Shown here: positions 9,646-20,403 of the stretch, piece after piece
Layout of the letters: each line of letters begins with the position of its first letter
Position numbering within the stretch: the stretch's first letter is position 1
Assembly: GCA_018873245.2 (NCBI GenBank)
Contig: JAEMBT020000005.1
Location: forward strand, 7,612,001 to 7,676,000
DNA length: 64,000 nucleotides
Direction of reading: 5' to 3'
Source of the DNA: Archegozetes longisetosus
Lineage: Eukaryota; Arthropoda; Arachnida; Sarcoptiformes; Trhypochthoniidae
Translations under genes and position numbers: made by a program
The notes under the pieces: model-generated
Told to the model about the DNA's origin: nothing
Database searches by the model: none
The model's input: only the letters and a program-made list of their open reading frames with translations

Positions 9646-11207
9646 TAGTTATTATCTGCTACAGCGTTATCAGCGGTTCAAATTGCTAGTAGCGACATTA
9701 CAGCGCTGCGAAACATACAATAAACACAAAGCACTGCGATGTTAGGGAAACTTCTGTCCTCAGAAAAATATGTTGCCAGGAAACAAATTTTAAACTAAAG
9801 TTATAAGTCCAAATTAATCAGGATTTTATCATTCAAAGTCAAATATATGACTGAGGTATAGCTAAATTTTCAAGAAATGACGACATTCTGTTGATTTTAG
9901 TGAGGTTTTTAAACTAGGAAACATTTTACTCCATAATTGTGACGAAGGGTTAAGATATTTTTTACACAATTCCTAAAATACACTTGATGATGTAATAATG
10001 ACAGAATAATATAATTGTTTTAGGGAATTGTAAGCTATTTATTGATAAGCGCATCTCTAAGCAACTAAAGGTAATGTAAGATTAGAAATTTTAATAAGCT
10101 TAGAGTATGTTTCTGCTACTCCCTTATAACTTCCTTCCTTGAAACTTTAGAAGAAAAGACATGTTCCTATTGCCACTTTACAGTAATTTTTTTTCATTCT
10201 AATACAGATACTTATTGACTACACAAATGAACAGTACTTTAACAAAAGTTGCGTTTCAATAATAAAAATACCATTAATCAAACAATTAACTAATTAAATC
10301 AAATAACAGATTACTTTGATATCAAATACCGTTTCTATTATTAGTTTGAATAACTAATTAATTTAACAATAATTATGGATTAATAATAAATTAATATAAG
10401 TATATTTAGTTTATTAAGTATATTTTTTACACTAAAAAATATTTGCTTTAAAACTTTTATTACCTGATTGAGGGATAATGAGCAGAAACATGTTTTGCCA
10501 TTGATCATTTTAAGGCTTTCTAATGGAACAATATTTCTGTTTAAAGCTCCCTTAAGCTTTGTTATATATCATAGTATGAACGCTTGTGCAGTCTTTCGAT
10601 GTTCGTCGGCTCATCAAGAAACTATTGGCTCTTAATCCTTTTACTAGTGATAATTCTACCAATGAAGAGCCGAATCCCTACTATCATTGAGTCTTCCTTT
10701 ATTTCAAGAAACTCATCGAAATTTGAAGAGCCTGGGAGATCCGAAGGGAGTAAGATGGTTCCTTACACGCAGCCACTATAATTTGCTTCCTTCCTCAGTT
10801 GAGGAGGATGCTTTCAGAAACTGGTAGAAACATACATTTCAATAATTGCAATATAGCATCCCTGATAAGAATATATAAATAGGCGGAATTATTAACTTTA
10901 ATAGTTTGAGGCTTTTGATTAAGCATATGAGTCTTTCGAGCAGTTTAGGTATTGTTAACCTACCTTTTGTTCATTTATAAGTGTTCAATCTATGAATAAG
11001 TCCTCAAACTAGACATTAATTATTGAATTGAAGCCATGCAATTAAATACTATTTTAGAAGCAAAATGTTCAGTTCATTATAGCTAAAGTACTGTTAATTT
11101 ATTAAATAAGTTTTTTATAAGTTTAAGAGAATTTAAATAGTTTTGATCATTAGAAGTGACTTACATGATAACGTGCCGATCAATCGTTTACTTATTTTGA
11201 AACTATC
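9646..11207. other. AT-rich gap, no supported gene
   Basis: No protein-like multi-exon or RNA signal was found. A short ORF at 10584-10781 has a hydrophobic run but no recognisable domain and is probably spurious. The last few hundred bases must hold the promoter and 5' UTR of the galactosyltransferase-like gene. Confidence 0.5.
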
Positions 11208-12341
11208 ATGAAATTTATTCATCTGTTTTACTTGTTAACATTCGTTTTCTCTTGTCTTATGATATTGTATTACAGATCGTCGTATTATGATTCAACCAAA
11301 GTCTATGATTCAAGTTATCAGTTATATTTGTCTAAACTTAGTAGTGATATAGATTCCAAGATGTTGTACGAAATCAATCTCAATCAAATGAGCCTAAATC
11401 ACAGCATTCGTTCACAGTTAGAAAGTCTAATCAGAATTGAAAGCTATTTGCTTTGGAATAGCAATCAAAATCTCTCCGATCCAATCAACAAAAAACTATT
11501 ATATGCAGATTATATGAAATATATAACTCTTATTCGAATTAATAAATTCAATTTTTGCGGAGAAAATTTTGGACAAGATTTGGATTTATTGATATTTGTA
11601 TTTTCTCGAGTCGATTCATTCAAACTAAGAAAAGTGATTCGTCAAACTTGGGCTCAAAGTATTAGTAATCAAAATAATAAAATTAAAGTACTTTTCGTTT
11701 TGGGCTCATCTCATTCTCATTCAGTCCAAAATCAAGTTATAGAAGAAGACATCAAATATAATGATGTAATTCAATGGCAATTCATTGAAAATTACTACAA
11801 TTGTACTCTAAAAGGTATCGCATTATTGCGTTGGACTTTGTTTTATTGTAAAAATATTAAACTAATTATGAAGACAGATGACGACATTCTAATAAATCCT
11901 CGTTTGCTCAATCAATTTGTTCAAAATATAACAGACGATAAGAAAAGTATTTACGGAATATTATTCTCGGGTTATAAACCCCAAAGAAATTCTTCCTCCA
12001 AATGGTTTGTTAGTGAAGAGAGTTATCCGAATTCGTCATATCCTGATTTCATAGTAGGTCCTTATATAATATCTGGAGATTCTATTTATCGAATTTATAC
12101 CGAAATATTGAATTCATTACCAGCCCTGGCATTCGAAGACGTTTATATAACTGGTATTATTGCACAAAAATCTAAAATAAGTAGAAAAAACTGTAAAAAA
12201 TTTCTTAGAGTTGATTACATGAGAATGAAAACAAGTGATATGAATTTGAGTATTTTTAATGAAAATATTCTGTTTTCACATGGCTTTAGTGATCAGGATA
12301 TTAAGCACTTTTGGAAAAAGGTTCAGAATCAAGTTTATTGA
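11208..12341 (+). CDS. Beta-1,3-galactosyltransferase-like glycosyltransferase (GT31 family), intronless
   Basis: This 377-residue type II membrane protein should act in the Golgi, transferring a sugar from a UDP donor in beta-1,3 linkage. Residues 5-22 form an uncleaved signal-anchor (FYLLTFVFSCLMILYY), followed by a stem region. GT31 motifs appear in order: RKVIRQTWAQ (141-150), VLGSS (164-168), the aspartate-rich metal/UDP motif KTDDD (222-226), a GPYIISG segment (284-290) and EDVYITG (310-316). Length and motif order match complete B3GALT/B3GNT-type enzymes, and start and stop fit. There are no introns. N-glycosylation sequons such as NCT are present. GT31 subfamilies differ in donor and acceptor, so galactose versus GlcNAc transfer cannot be settled here. 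A decayed Tc1-like element starts about 200 bp downstream. Confidence 0.92.
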   Translation: MKFIHLFYLLTFVFSCLMILYYRSSYYDSTKVYDSSYQLYLSKLSSDIDSKMLYEINLNQMSLNHSIRSQLESLIRIESYLLWNSNQNLSDPINKKLLYADYMKYITLIRINKFNFCGENFGQDLDLLIFVFSRVDSFKLRKVIRQTWAQSISNQNNKIKVLFVLGSSHSHSVQNQVIEEDIKYNDVIQWQFIENYYNCTLKGIALLRWTLFYCKNIKLIMKTDDDILINPRLLNQFVQNITDDKKSIYGILFSGYKPQRNSSSKWFVSEESYPNSSYPDFIVGPYIISGDSIYRIYTEILNSLPALAFEDVYITGIIAQKSKISRKNCKKFLRVDYMRMKTSDMNLSIFNENILFSHGFSDQDIKHFWKKVQNQVY

Positions 12342-12539
12342 GCTTCAAATTTTTATAATTAAATATGTTACTGCTATTGAATCAAAGTTTTAGAATTAGG
12401 CAAATATTTTATAAAACTGGAATTGTTTTGCATTAAAATAATCAAAATGTTCAAATGAGTCAAAAATAAAAATAATTTTGTATTCAAACGAGATATGTCT
12501 ATGTTAAAACGATATCAGACTATATTTAAATGAGTCGAT

Positions 12540-13500
12540 AGAGTGCAGATGACTATACTAACGGAGGGGGAAATAAAATGTAGACTAGATTTACTTTGAA
12601 TTTTTTAATTGATCAAAAGCAGAAATTTAGTCAACACTTAAATAATTATAGTAGATTATAATGACTTTCATAGCGAGTTAATGAGCAACTGCTAAAGATT
12701 CTAATAATGCACATTTACGCAATCGTTTGTTTACTGTCAACATAGCATTTTTGACAATATTCATATCGAGTTTTCTCAAACAAAGACGGATACGATTCTG
12801 AAGCTGTTTAAGGTTATCAGCTTTTCAACCATTCCTATACATGATTTCAGTGAGCTGACCAAAGAAATCCTCAACAGGTCTACATTGAGGTACATTTGTT
12901 GGGTTGCGGTACTTATCGACAAATTTGACATTTTGAGACTTTAAGTATTTAATAGTCTTTTTCGCATAATGAGCAGGAGTTCTTTCTTTAACCAATATCT
13001 AATCAGTTTTGGGCAGCATTCATATTTTCGAGCTGCTTCTTTAATAGTCATCTTATCACTGTGATTCATTTCACGATACAGTCGAGTCACTTTTCGTTTT
13101 TTTCGTTTGGTCATCACAGTGGCTGTTCTTCCACTTCCGACCTTTCTTTTTGTGGTATTTCTCTACTCATAAGTGCTAATAATCTTATAAATCGTAATTC
13201 TGTGTCGTCCTTCGTTTACAAAGTGATTAACAGTAAACGGTTTTCCTTTTTCAGAATTTTATAAAGTTCAGATATTATAAAATGTCACAACACGATTTCT
13301 GAACCCTTCCTCTTTTGAAGCCATAACTCGCTTGCATTAAACACTATTGAATTAATACCTGGCATAAACAATCTAAAGGACATGTGCTCTTAATTGATGA
13401 CTTAAATGTTTGAATCAATTTACATTTCCAATAAAAAAATGTTATGTAAAAATTATCTACATTTTATTTCCCCCTCGTTAGTTTCTCCTAAGTGCTAATA
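12540..13500 (-). mobile_element. Decayed Tc1-like transposon with TIRs
   Basis: ACTAACGGAGGGGGAAATAA near 12557 and its inverted partner near 13480 form TIRs differing by one indel. The minus strand between them reads as a decayed Tc1-type transposase. The N-terminal HTH part near 13260-13060 reads NHFVNEG, KVGSGRTATVMTKRKKRK and KEAARKY across frameshifts. The C-terminal part near 13000-12690 reads KERTPAHYAKKT and then VDKYRNPTNVPQCRPVED, the region around the last catalytic acidic residue. Multiple stops and frameshifts make it inactive. Outer boundaries are approximate because the tips have diverged. Confidence 0.8.
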
Positions 13501-13616
13501 ACATACACTTAAGGATTATACACTATTGTTTCAATTTCAAGGTAACTATAGGTAAGTGCGTGCTATTATAGATAAGAATATCATTGATTCTTGAAGCGTA
13601 TGAATTTATATTTCAG

Positions 13617-13748
13617 CAGAAAAATCTAGACGATAGCAGTTCTCCTAAAGCGGAAAAAATCAATTTTGCGAAATGCTTATCTACTAGTCAAACAAGATAT
13701 GATAGTGAAGTTAAGAAATTGAATAAACGTGAACGCGGTTCGCAATAG
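13617..13748 (+). CDS. Possible terminal exon of an unrecognised gene
   Basis: A good acceptor (tatatttcag) precedes an open frame of 43 codons that starts QKNLDDSSSPKAEK and ends KLNKRERGSQ before TAG. It is lysine-rich and protein-like. A strong donor (gtaagtg) lies about 64 bp upstream. The same frame stays open for another 32 codons after the TAG. No upstream coding exon could be identified because the Tc1 relic ends at about 13.5 kb. It may be a real 3' exon or a pseudogene remnant. Confidence 0.25.
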   Translation, partial: QKNLDDSSSPKAEKINFAKCLSTSQTRYDSEVKKLNKRERGSQ

Positions 13749-13835
13749 ACAGTGGCAAGACAGAAAATTCTCAGCGTCGCTGCACAAAGTCCCAAATTAA
13801 GAGTGGGAGTGCACGCAACATTGATTTTGATTAAA

Positions 13836-13972
13836 TACATGTAGCCTGTTTCTGAAGAAGTGCCTTAGCGAATAGGCCTTTACTGTGCATTAGAAAATCT
13901 TTCTATATTGAATTCAATATTGAAGCCTATTCGCTAAGACATATCCTCAAAAATAGGTTACAACATACTTTC
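13836..13972. mobile_element. ~135-bp palindromic MITE
   Basis: The left arm (gtagcctgtttctgaagaag, then cttagcgaataggc) pairs with the right arm (gcctattcgctaag, then caaaaataggttac) over about 40 bp with a few mismatches. The spacer is about 45 bp. It is a compact hairpin-forming non-autonomous element without coding sequence. Confidence 0.65.
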
Positions 13973-14626
13973 CTGACTGAAACTTATTGTGTAAAGGTTT
14001 TAGACTTAAATTTAGTCTCTTTTTGCCTTGTTTTGTATCAGTTACCGCAGTAAATTTTCAATTCAAAAATATACATTTTATTCCAAGTTAGCGACAGATT
14101 TTGATTGGGAGCGCACAGGCATCCAACTTCCTTACTGGCTTCGCCACCAACTTGAGATATTTGAAGTTGAAGACAGTGAAGATATGAATTATGTTTCATA
14201 TTTTAGCTGATAATATATCGTTGAAGGAAACAATGCATTAATATGTAATAACTTATCAGTGAAAGTGATTTTACTGAAGATTTTTTATTATCTTATTCAG
14301 ACAATAGAACATTAATTATTTTGCTAAAAGTTGGTATAGGTTAAGACATTCTCTAAAATCTCTTATTCGTTAATTTTAAATAAAACATTGTAGTAGTTTT
14401 TCAGAAATTGTAATTTTATTAATTCAAGCGTAAAACACGTCACACTATACAAAACTATAACAATGTGCTATAAATTAGTTTTTATTATTAGCTTGCGTTC
14501 TGAGCCTTGAAATTTCTTGGGTAAAGAAAATATATATTATTCATATTATTTATTAGATTATTATTAATAAAATGACAACAATTTGACAAACTGAAAAATT
14601 TAAAACATATAATAGAAGCTTAAAGT

Positions 14627-15004
14627 TTAGATTGATTGACTTCTCGATCCCCCGTTGATGTCACGATTTTTCCTCTGAGCCAACTTCCTAATATACGGCT
14701 TTATAGAAAGTGGTGAATTGCAGTCCGGCATCCGAGTTGAACCTATTTCTAGTTGATTTTTGTTCTCCAGACAGTGTTCGGCGCATTGTTGACCAAGGAA
14801 GAAGTCGCCATACATTGCCTTACATTGACCACAATTGCTGTCATATAAAGCAATTGATTTAAATATTCAAAATTTATCGTAATGGTTTGTAACTCACATA
14901 ATACAAAGTCTGACTCGATCACTAACTACTTCCGAGCACTTAATACACTTGTTCAATTGTAGATTAACTACAATCAAGAGAACTGAAGCCAAATAAATCC
15001 TCAT
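14627..15004 (-). CDS. Eclosion hormone precursor (two exons)
   Basis: Exon 1 is 15004-14898 and exon 2 is 14837-14627, separated by a 60-bp intron (gtgagt...gacag, phase 2). The 105-residue product has a signal peptide (MRIYLASVLLIVV), then the six-cysteine eclosion-hormone signature: CIINCGQCKAMYGDFF, CAEHC, PDC, with cysteines at 34, 38, 41, 54, 58 and 75. It continues with SIKPYIRKL, equivalent to the family's conserved SIAPFLNKL. The secreted neuropeptide triggers ecdysis behaviour through a receptor guanylate cyclase. Unusual points are several extra residues (about QLEIGSTRM) between the fifth and sixth cysteines and a 17-residue basic, Ser-rich tail after RKL. A decayed copy lies at 52.6-53.0 kb. 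The upstream DNA shared by both copies (for example gttcggttag near 15070) is probably promoter or 5' UTR. Confidence 0.93.
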
Positions 15005-15939
15005 TTCTTTAAAGAAATTTTGTACAATAGTTTGTATTCTTCAATCTCCGGGTTTGAAACGCAACTAACCGAACGATTGCTCGTAGCACAGTAAGCGATT
15101 TTCTGTTTATATCAACTCTTATTAAATAAAAACATGTTGAAATACCGAAGCTATGGAGTATAAATCTTATAAGTGATCTTGAGAACGTAAAAGGATGTAT
15201 CAGAAAACTGTATGAAAAATTTTTTCATCAAATGCCAATTAGCTGAAGTATGCATTTTATACGATACAATTTATGGATTGTGCAACAACAACTCTCAAAA
15301 GGGAATATTCTTATCAAACTAGTAAGTCAAAGAATTCCAACTCAATGTCGACCAATATTAAGTGCCGAAATATAACTGAACTTATGGCAAAAATAAGTCA
15401 GAGCTATTAGAGATGAGTGTAGCAATTATGAATCAATCATTTCTGATTCGACAAACACGCAAATAGGTATTAGGTACTAAACCTACTAATTTACTTCGGG
15501 TAAAATATATAAACAAGTCTTTAGCCAATTCTATTATAAAACACAATAATTTACATTTTATTCTTGGAAATACTTATTTTACATTTGAATTTGTGAAACT
15601 AAATTTAATAAGTGGTTAAATAACTACGGACTCGAGTTTTGTTATACAAAATAATTCTGTTTGATTAGCACTGAATAAGTCATAAAAAGCTAAAACAAAA
15701 CTATTCGAGCTGAAAACTTTAATTATTGAACCCAAAATAAAACATACAATAATCGGAGATTTTCAACCAATACATCAAAACAGATTAAATCAAATAATTA
15801 TCTTAAACTCTAATCTCACAAATCAGACATTAAGTCATTAGAATAATTTAAATAGTTATACAATTAAGGATCAATTGAGCCTTCATTTACGAAAAATTTA
15901 TAATTAGAAAACAAAAACCAATTAAACAATAATTAATCG

Positions 15940-16739
15940 TCAGTAGAGCAATCTGTTATTATTATTATATTGAATAAGATTGAGCTCATCAACAAAATCT
16001 TCGTTTTCATGACTATTACGATTATGATTAAAGTCTTGTCCATCATCTTTGAAGAGTCGGTGATAGAAATGTTCGCCCATTTTATATCTAGCGACTCGAG
16101 TGTGGACTAAGTATTCGATCAAAGAGACAAACGTGTCATTGATAGCAGAGCCAGCATTACAGCTGCTCAGATCGCAAATAATGACTCCGTCGCAGAAGTC
16201 GTGATACTTCAAAGTAATCAATTTGCCTTTGGTCAGCTTCTCGAACAAATAGTTAGCGTAGCTGCTCCACTCGTTCGAGTCGTTATATGGCTTTATGTAA
16301 CACAAGGAACACTCGAAACAAAAACTTTGTCTTGAATTAAAATTGACTATCTCTTCGTCTGTTTCTCTTAACTGATTCAATGCTATGACTTCAATGCTTC
16401 CGTAGTCAATCAAATACACTTTTGCATTAATTGTATCTTTGTTTTGATCTATGCTATACAATTGCGATCGGCACCACTTCTTATTGATAGAAGAATAAGC
16501 TAAAATCTGGTCGTCTTTTTAATCGACTTATAATCAGGCGTTGAGACAAATGGTGACCGAACTCGTGACCAAATCTTCTCATTTAGCTCTTCAAATTTAC
16601 ACTCGTCTGAAGCCAAACGACAGTAAAATTTCTCAGGATTCTCAACATGTGTTACAATTATTGTCTCGCTTCTCATGTCATTCATCGATAGACTGCTGAG
16701 TTGACCGTCAAGTGAACGGTTCTTCTCTTCGGTCTCCAT
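15940..16739 (-). CDS. Tudor-domain protein with an apparent frameshift
   Basis: Two abutting minus-strand frames make one Tudor protein. The first (16739-16500) starts METEEKNRS and contains VENPEKFYCRLASDE, the usual extended-Tudor opening. The second, open from about 16519 to 15940, contains DDQILAYSSINKKWCRS and KVYLIDYGSIEV, the core fold (D..W.RA and V.FIDYG), then an OB-fold-like flank (CSLCYIKPYND.NEW). The frames meet at a run of five A on the minus strand (about 16515-16520), where one extra A would make them colinear. No good intron fits. The product would be about 265 residues. Extended Tudor domains bind methylated arginines, commonly on Piwi proteins in germline piRNA granules. 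The frame change could be an assembly error, a real mutation or an undetected tiny intron. Confidence 0.82.
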
Positions 16740-17632
16740 TCCTCGAGACTTGTTTGATAAACGATTTTGTCAAATTACTTTTATCGATAAATCTATGGAA
16801 TACCTTAACTGATGCAACATTCGATATTAGTTTCACTCGTGTTCGCTTTGCACTCATATGACTTAATTTTTGCAATTTTTTAACAATAAAGGATTATAGC
16901 AATAGCCCTAAAATGAGGGACTTTTCTGCTACAATTAAGAAATTTCACTAAACATTCTAACCTTCTGTTTTCGATTGATTTTAGTTTAAAAATTGAATTT
17001 TCACTTCTTTTGTACTGAATTAAACTCAAATTCATTAAAGATTTATATATTGACTTTTCCAAAAAAACGTACGATTTGACAACTTTGAAAAAAATCTAAA
17101 AGATCAATCAAATTGAATGCTTAATACGTAAAATACTTTACACATAAATTATGTTTTGATTCGTGGATAGTGCTATTGACTTGAATTGGGTAAATTTTGG
17201 TTCACTTTAAATTTGAATTTTTCGTGAAAGTTACTTCTAAATTAAAATGAAGTCAAACTATGACTTTTCGTAGTTAATTCTTATTAGTTTTTGCTTTAAT
17301 AATAAGTAAAATAATTGATTACTTACTAAAAGGGGTCTTCACTTGTAAGACGTTTTATGAGGGAGAGTAAAATTTAGAGAAAAAGTAGTAAAACAAAACG
17401 TGATGCATTGTAAAAGCAACGAATCACATGTGCTATTCATGTGTCCTCTTAGTAAAGATTTATTACGTTCTCCTTTTATTACGTGATTTTTAGGAAATAA
17501 AATCACTGGTGTGTTGTTGTTATCGTCATTATATCATATTATACAAGATATGAGATTAAGTTTCGCAAGCGTTTATCATCCAATTAAGACTTGTTTTAGT
17601 CAAAATGTCGTATAAAACACATCAAATAATAG
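16740..17632. other. Head-to-head intergenic region between the Tudor and thiamine pyrophosphokinase genes
   Basis: About 0.9 kb of AT-rich DNA separates two divergent genes and should contain both promoters. A short minus-strand ORF at 16880-17062 shows no domain and is probably spurious. Confidence 0.5.
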
Positions 17633-18617
17633 TTTTCAATGGAATCCAATATCTTGCGAGACGCCAAACATTAATGGTATTGACGATTATTAATTATTAT
17701 AATTAAAAACTCAATCAACAAATATTTAGTACTTTAATTGCAGTGAATATCGAGAATGTGAACTATGCGGTTCTGCTTTTAAACCACTCTCTGGATCACT
17801 TGAACGGCACAAAAAGTGACGCTTTTCATAACATTTGGCAAAAAGGTATTCATTTGATTTTAGTGTTTGTTTAACCTTCGAATCAATTAAAGTATGAGAT
17901 AATTGAAAGCATTATTAATGTCGCTTTTCAATATCAATTATAGCTAGTCTTACCATTGCAGTCGACGGCGGTGTTAATTATTTGAGTGATTCCCATAAAA
18001 TTCCTGACATAATAAGCGGTGATTTTGATTCTACTTCAAAACAAGTATTAGTTAATTATCGAAATAAAGGGACAGAAATAATCGAAACTCCGGATCAAAA
18101 CGCAACTGATTTTACAAAAGCTGTTCAAATAGTTCTCGACCGTAATAACAGTAATGAAAGCAAACCAATAGAGTCAATAATCGCGATCTGGTCTTCATTG
18201 GGACGAATAGATCAAGTTTTAGCAAATATTGATACTCTTCATATATATGCAAAAGATACCGATAATTACGTTCCGATCTTTTTATTACAAGTCGGAGATT
18301 CTATTAGTTGGCTCTTGAAAGAGGTCAGAAAATTGTCAAGTTTTCAGTTTTTCCAAAATATAGTTCGTTAAAAGTTTATTAACTGTTAGGGCACTCATGT
18401 TATTGAATCCAATGAATATTCGCGTTGGTGTTCATTAGTTCCAGTCGGTTCTCCGTGTACATTAACCACTTCTGGTCTTCGCTGGAATCTTGACAAACAG
18501 ACTCTAGCTTTTGGTTCTCTTATAAGTACATCGAATGAATTTGACAAAAATGAAAAGTTTGTAAGAGTAGAAACCGATAAACCAATACTATTTTCAATGG
18601 ATATTTCAAAATCATAG
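17633..18617 (+). CDS. Thiamine pyrophosphokinase (5' end uncertain)
   Basis: This enzyme transfers pyrophosphate from ATP to thiamine, giving thiamine diphosphate in the cytosol. Supported exons are 17744-17845, 17944-18323 and 18390-18617, with GT-AG introns of 98 and 66 bp. A short upstream exon ending at 17676 (donor gtattg) fits phase and reads ...[11 protein letters not shown], but I could not place the start codon. Family motifs appear in order: [76 protein letters not shown] and [11 protein letters not shown]. Both the catalytic N-terminal domain and the thiamine-binding beta-sandwich are complete. The usual glycine pair before GR.DQ (LGG.AGR in animals) reads IWSSLGR here. Roughly 245 residues are covered, near the family size. 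Confidence 0.9.
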
Positions 18618-20403
18618 TCAATTATATTGCCTTATCTCATAGTCATAATGTTAACCTTTTAAATATATCTGGAATATAATTTTAGTATTTTTTTAACTTA
18701 GACAAAGATCAAATTTTAGTATTGTTATTTCAAATTATATAATTGTTGGTTTTATATAGGGATGTTTATTGCAATTTTGAAGATAGTTATACAGTTGTTG
18801 ACTTTATTTGAATAAAAACACGTTATTGTTTAAATATATAATTTTGGTTCAGATGCCTTTTTGCTCTGTTTCGTATTACGCTAAAACAAGTTTATTGAAG
18901 CCCCATAAAAAGCTGAAAACTTTGAAATGTGGTAGAACAGAACTGAAGCTTAGCCGCGGATTGACACTAATTATAGCTCGACTCGACATTGAAAAAATCT
19001 TTATACCTTAAATGCTTGAAAAGCAATAATTATTACAACTAATAATTATTAGATATTTATTAAAGGCTTATAAAAGAGCATTTAAATATGTTTAAGTGAG
19101 AATAAGATTGATGCTTTAATTCTAAAATTGTTTTCATCTTATCTCAATGTTTTAAATTAGATACCACGTAATTCTATTTGTTTGTTTTAGTAAAAATTGT
19201 TTTCAAATTTATCATATTTTATCTGTAAATCGAAAAATGAAATATTTATTAAATTTGAGGCACGATAGAGATAATATGAAACGTAAATGTTATTGCCATA
19301 ATAACCTTGAAAGCATAATCTGTTCATTTTTCTAATGGAATTTCATCCAAGTTTTTACTATTTATTTGAAGAACCCCATGTTCATTATCAATCATAAGAT
19401 ATGGTATTTAGAACCACCTAATTAGTAAGAAGTTCGGCAAATATACACTTGAAATTTGTCTAGAAGAGTTTCAGTCTAATCTCAAAATTCAGTTAAGCAA
19501 TAAGTGCAGAATAATATATTGTCAATAAATCTATTGAACTGAATGATGCAGTCAAATAAGCCAAATATATTTTAAGCTAATTTCAAGCTGTATGAAAGAT
19601 TTAGCTGATTTATTTCGGTTACGAGCGAATTCTACTTAAAGGGATTATAAATTTTTAGGCTTAAAAAGCTGATTTTAGATCTTATAAATAGTTGTTTCCT
19701 CTCGCCTAGCAGTAATTCTTACCCAATACTACTTTTACTGCTCACTAAGAAGTCTTCCGTCAAGATATAAACTTTAAAAGCCTATTTTAGTTGTCAAAAA
19801 ACAAGACGTGAAGTTTGGCCTATTTTGGAGTTCAAGTTTAGAATTATTGCCGCATTGGAATGCATCGACAAACTGCAATAAAAGTGAAATGTAGCAGCAC
19901 TCGCTCCTGTAGAGATGGCTGGCAAAATCAACGTATTTTTGTGATAATTTAAATGTTGAAAAGATTACGACTGTTTGTGATGTGTTATGCAGATAATAAA
20001 AATTAAAACTGAATTGTTTGCAAATGAAAGTTGATAGTGATAACAATATCGTTATGTATGTAAATGTAAAGCTTCACTTTAATATCCATTAATACTATGA
20101 CTAGTTTTGAGGCCCTAATCATACGCTTAAACTATGTTCATTACTGACACAGTTTTCTTATCAAAAAAATTGCATTTTTTTTGTAGATCTACAACGATAA
20201 GTATGAAATCGAGATTAAAAATGAATTTTATTATTATTAATAATAAGTATAACAATTTGAATAACTATCTTAAAGTGATTTTAGGACATAAAAATAGTTG
20301 AATATTCTATATAAAACATACAAAATATGATCGCTTGAAACAAAAAGTTTAACAATAATGCATAACAAAGTGCATCGAATTAATACTGAGACTTGAGTTG
20401 ATA
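18618..20403. other. AT-rich intergenic region
   Basis: No exon chain or RNA gene was recognised between the convergent thiamine pyrophosphokinase and bZIP genes. Short ORFs at 18808-19011 and 19774-20046 have no detectable domain. Confidence 0.5.

Noticed and set aside
19774-20046. 90-codon minus-strand ORF with several aromatic residues
   Set aside because: No domain, no flanking exons, no family pattern; considered as a receptor fragment but not supported.
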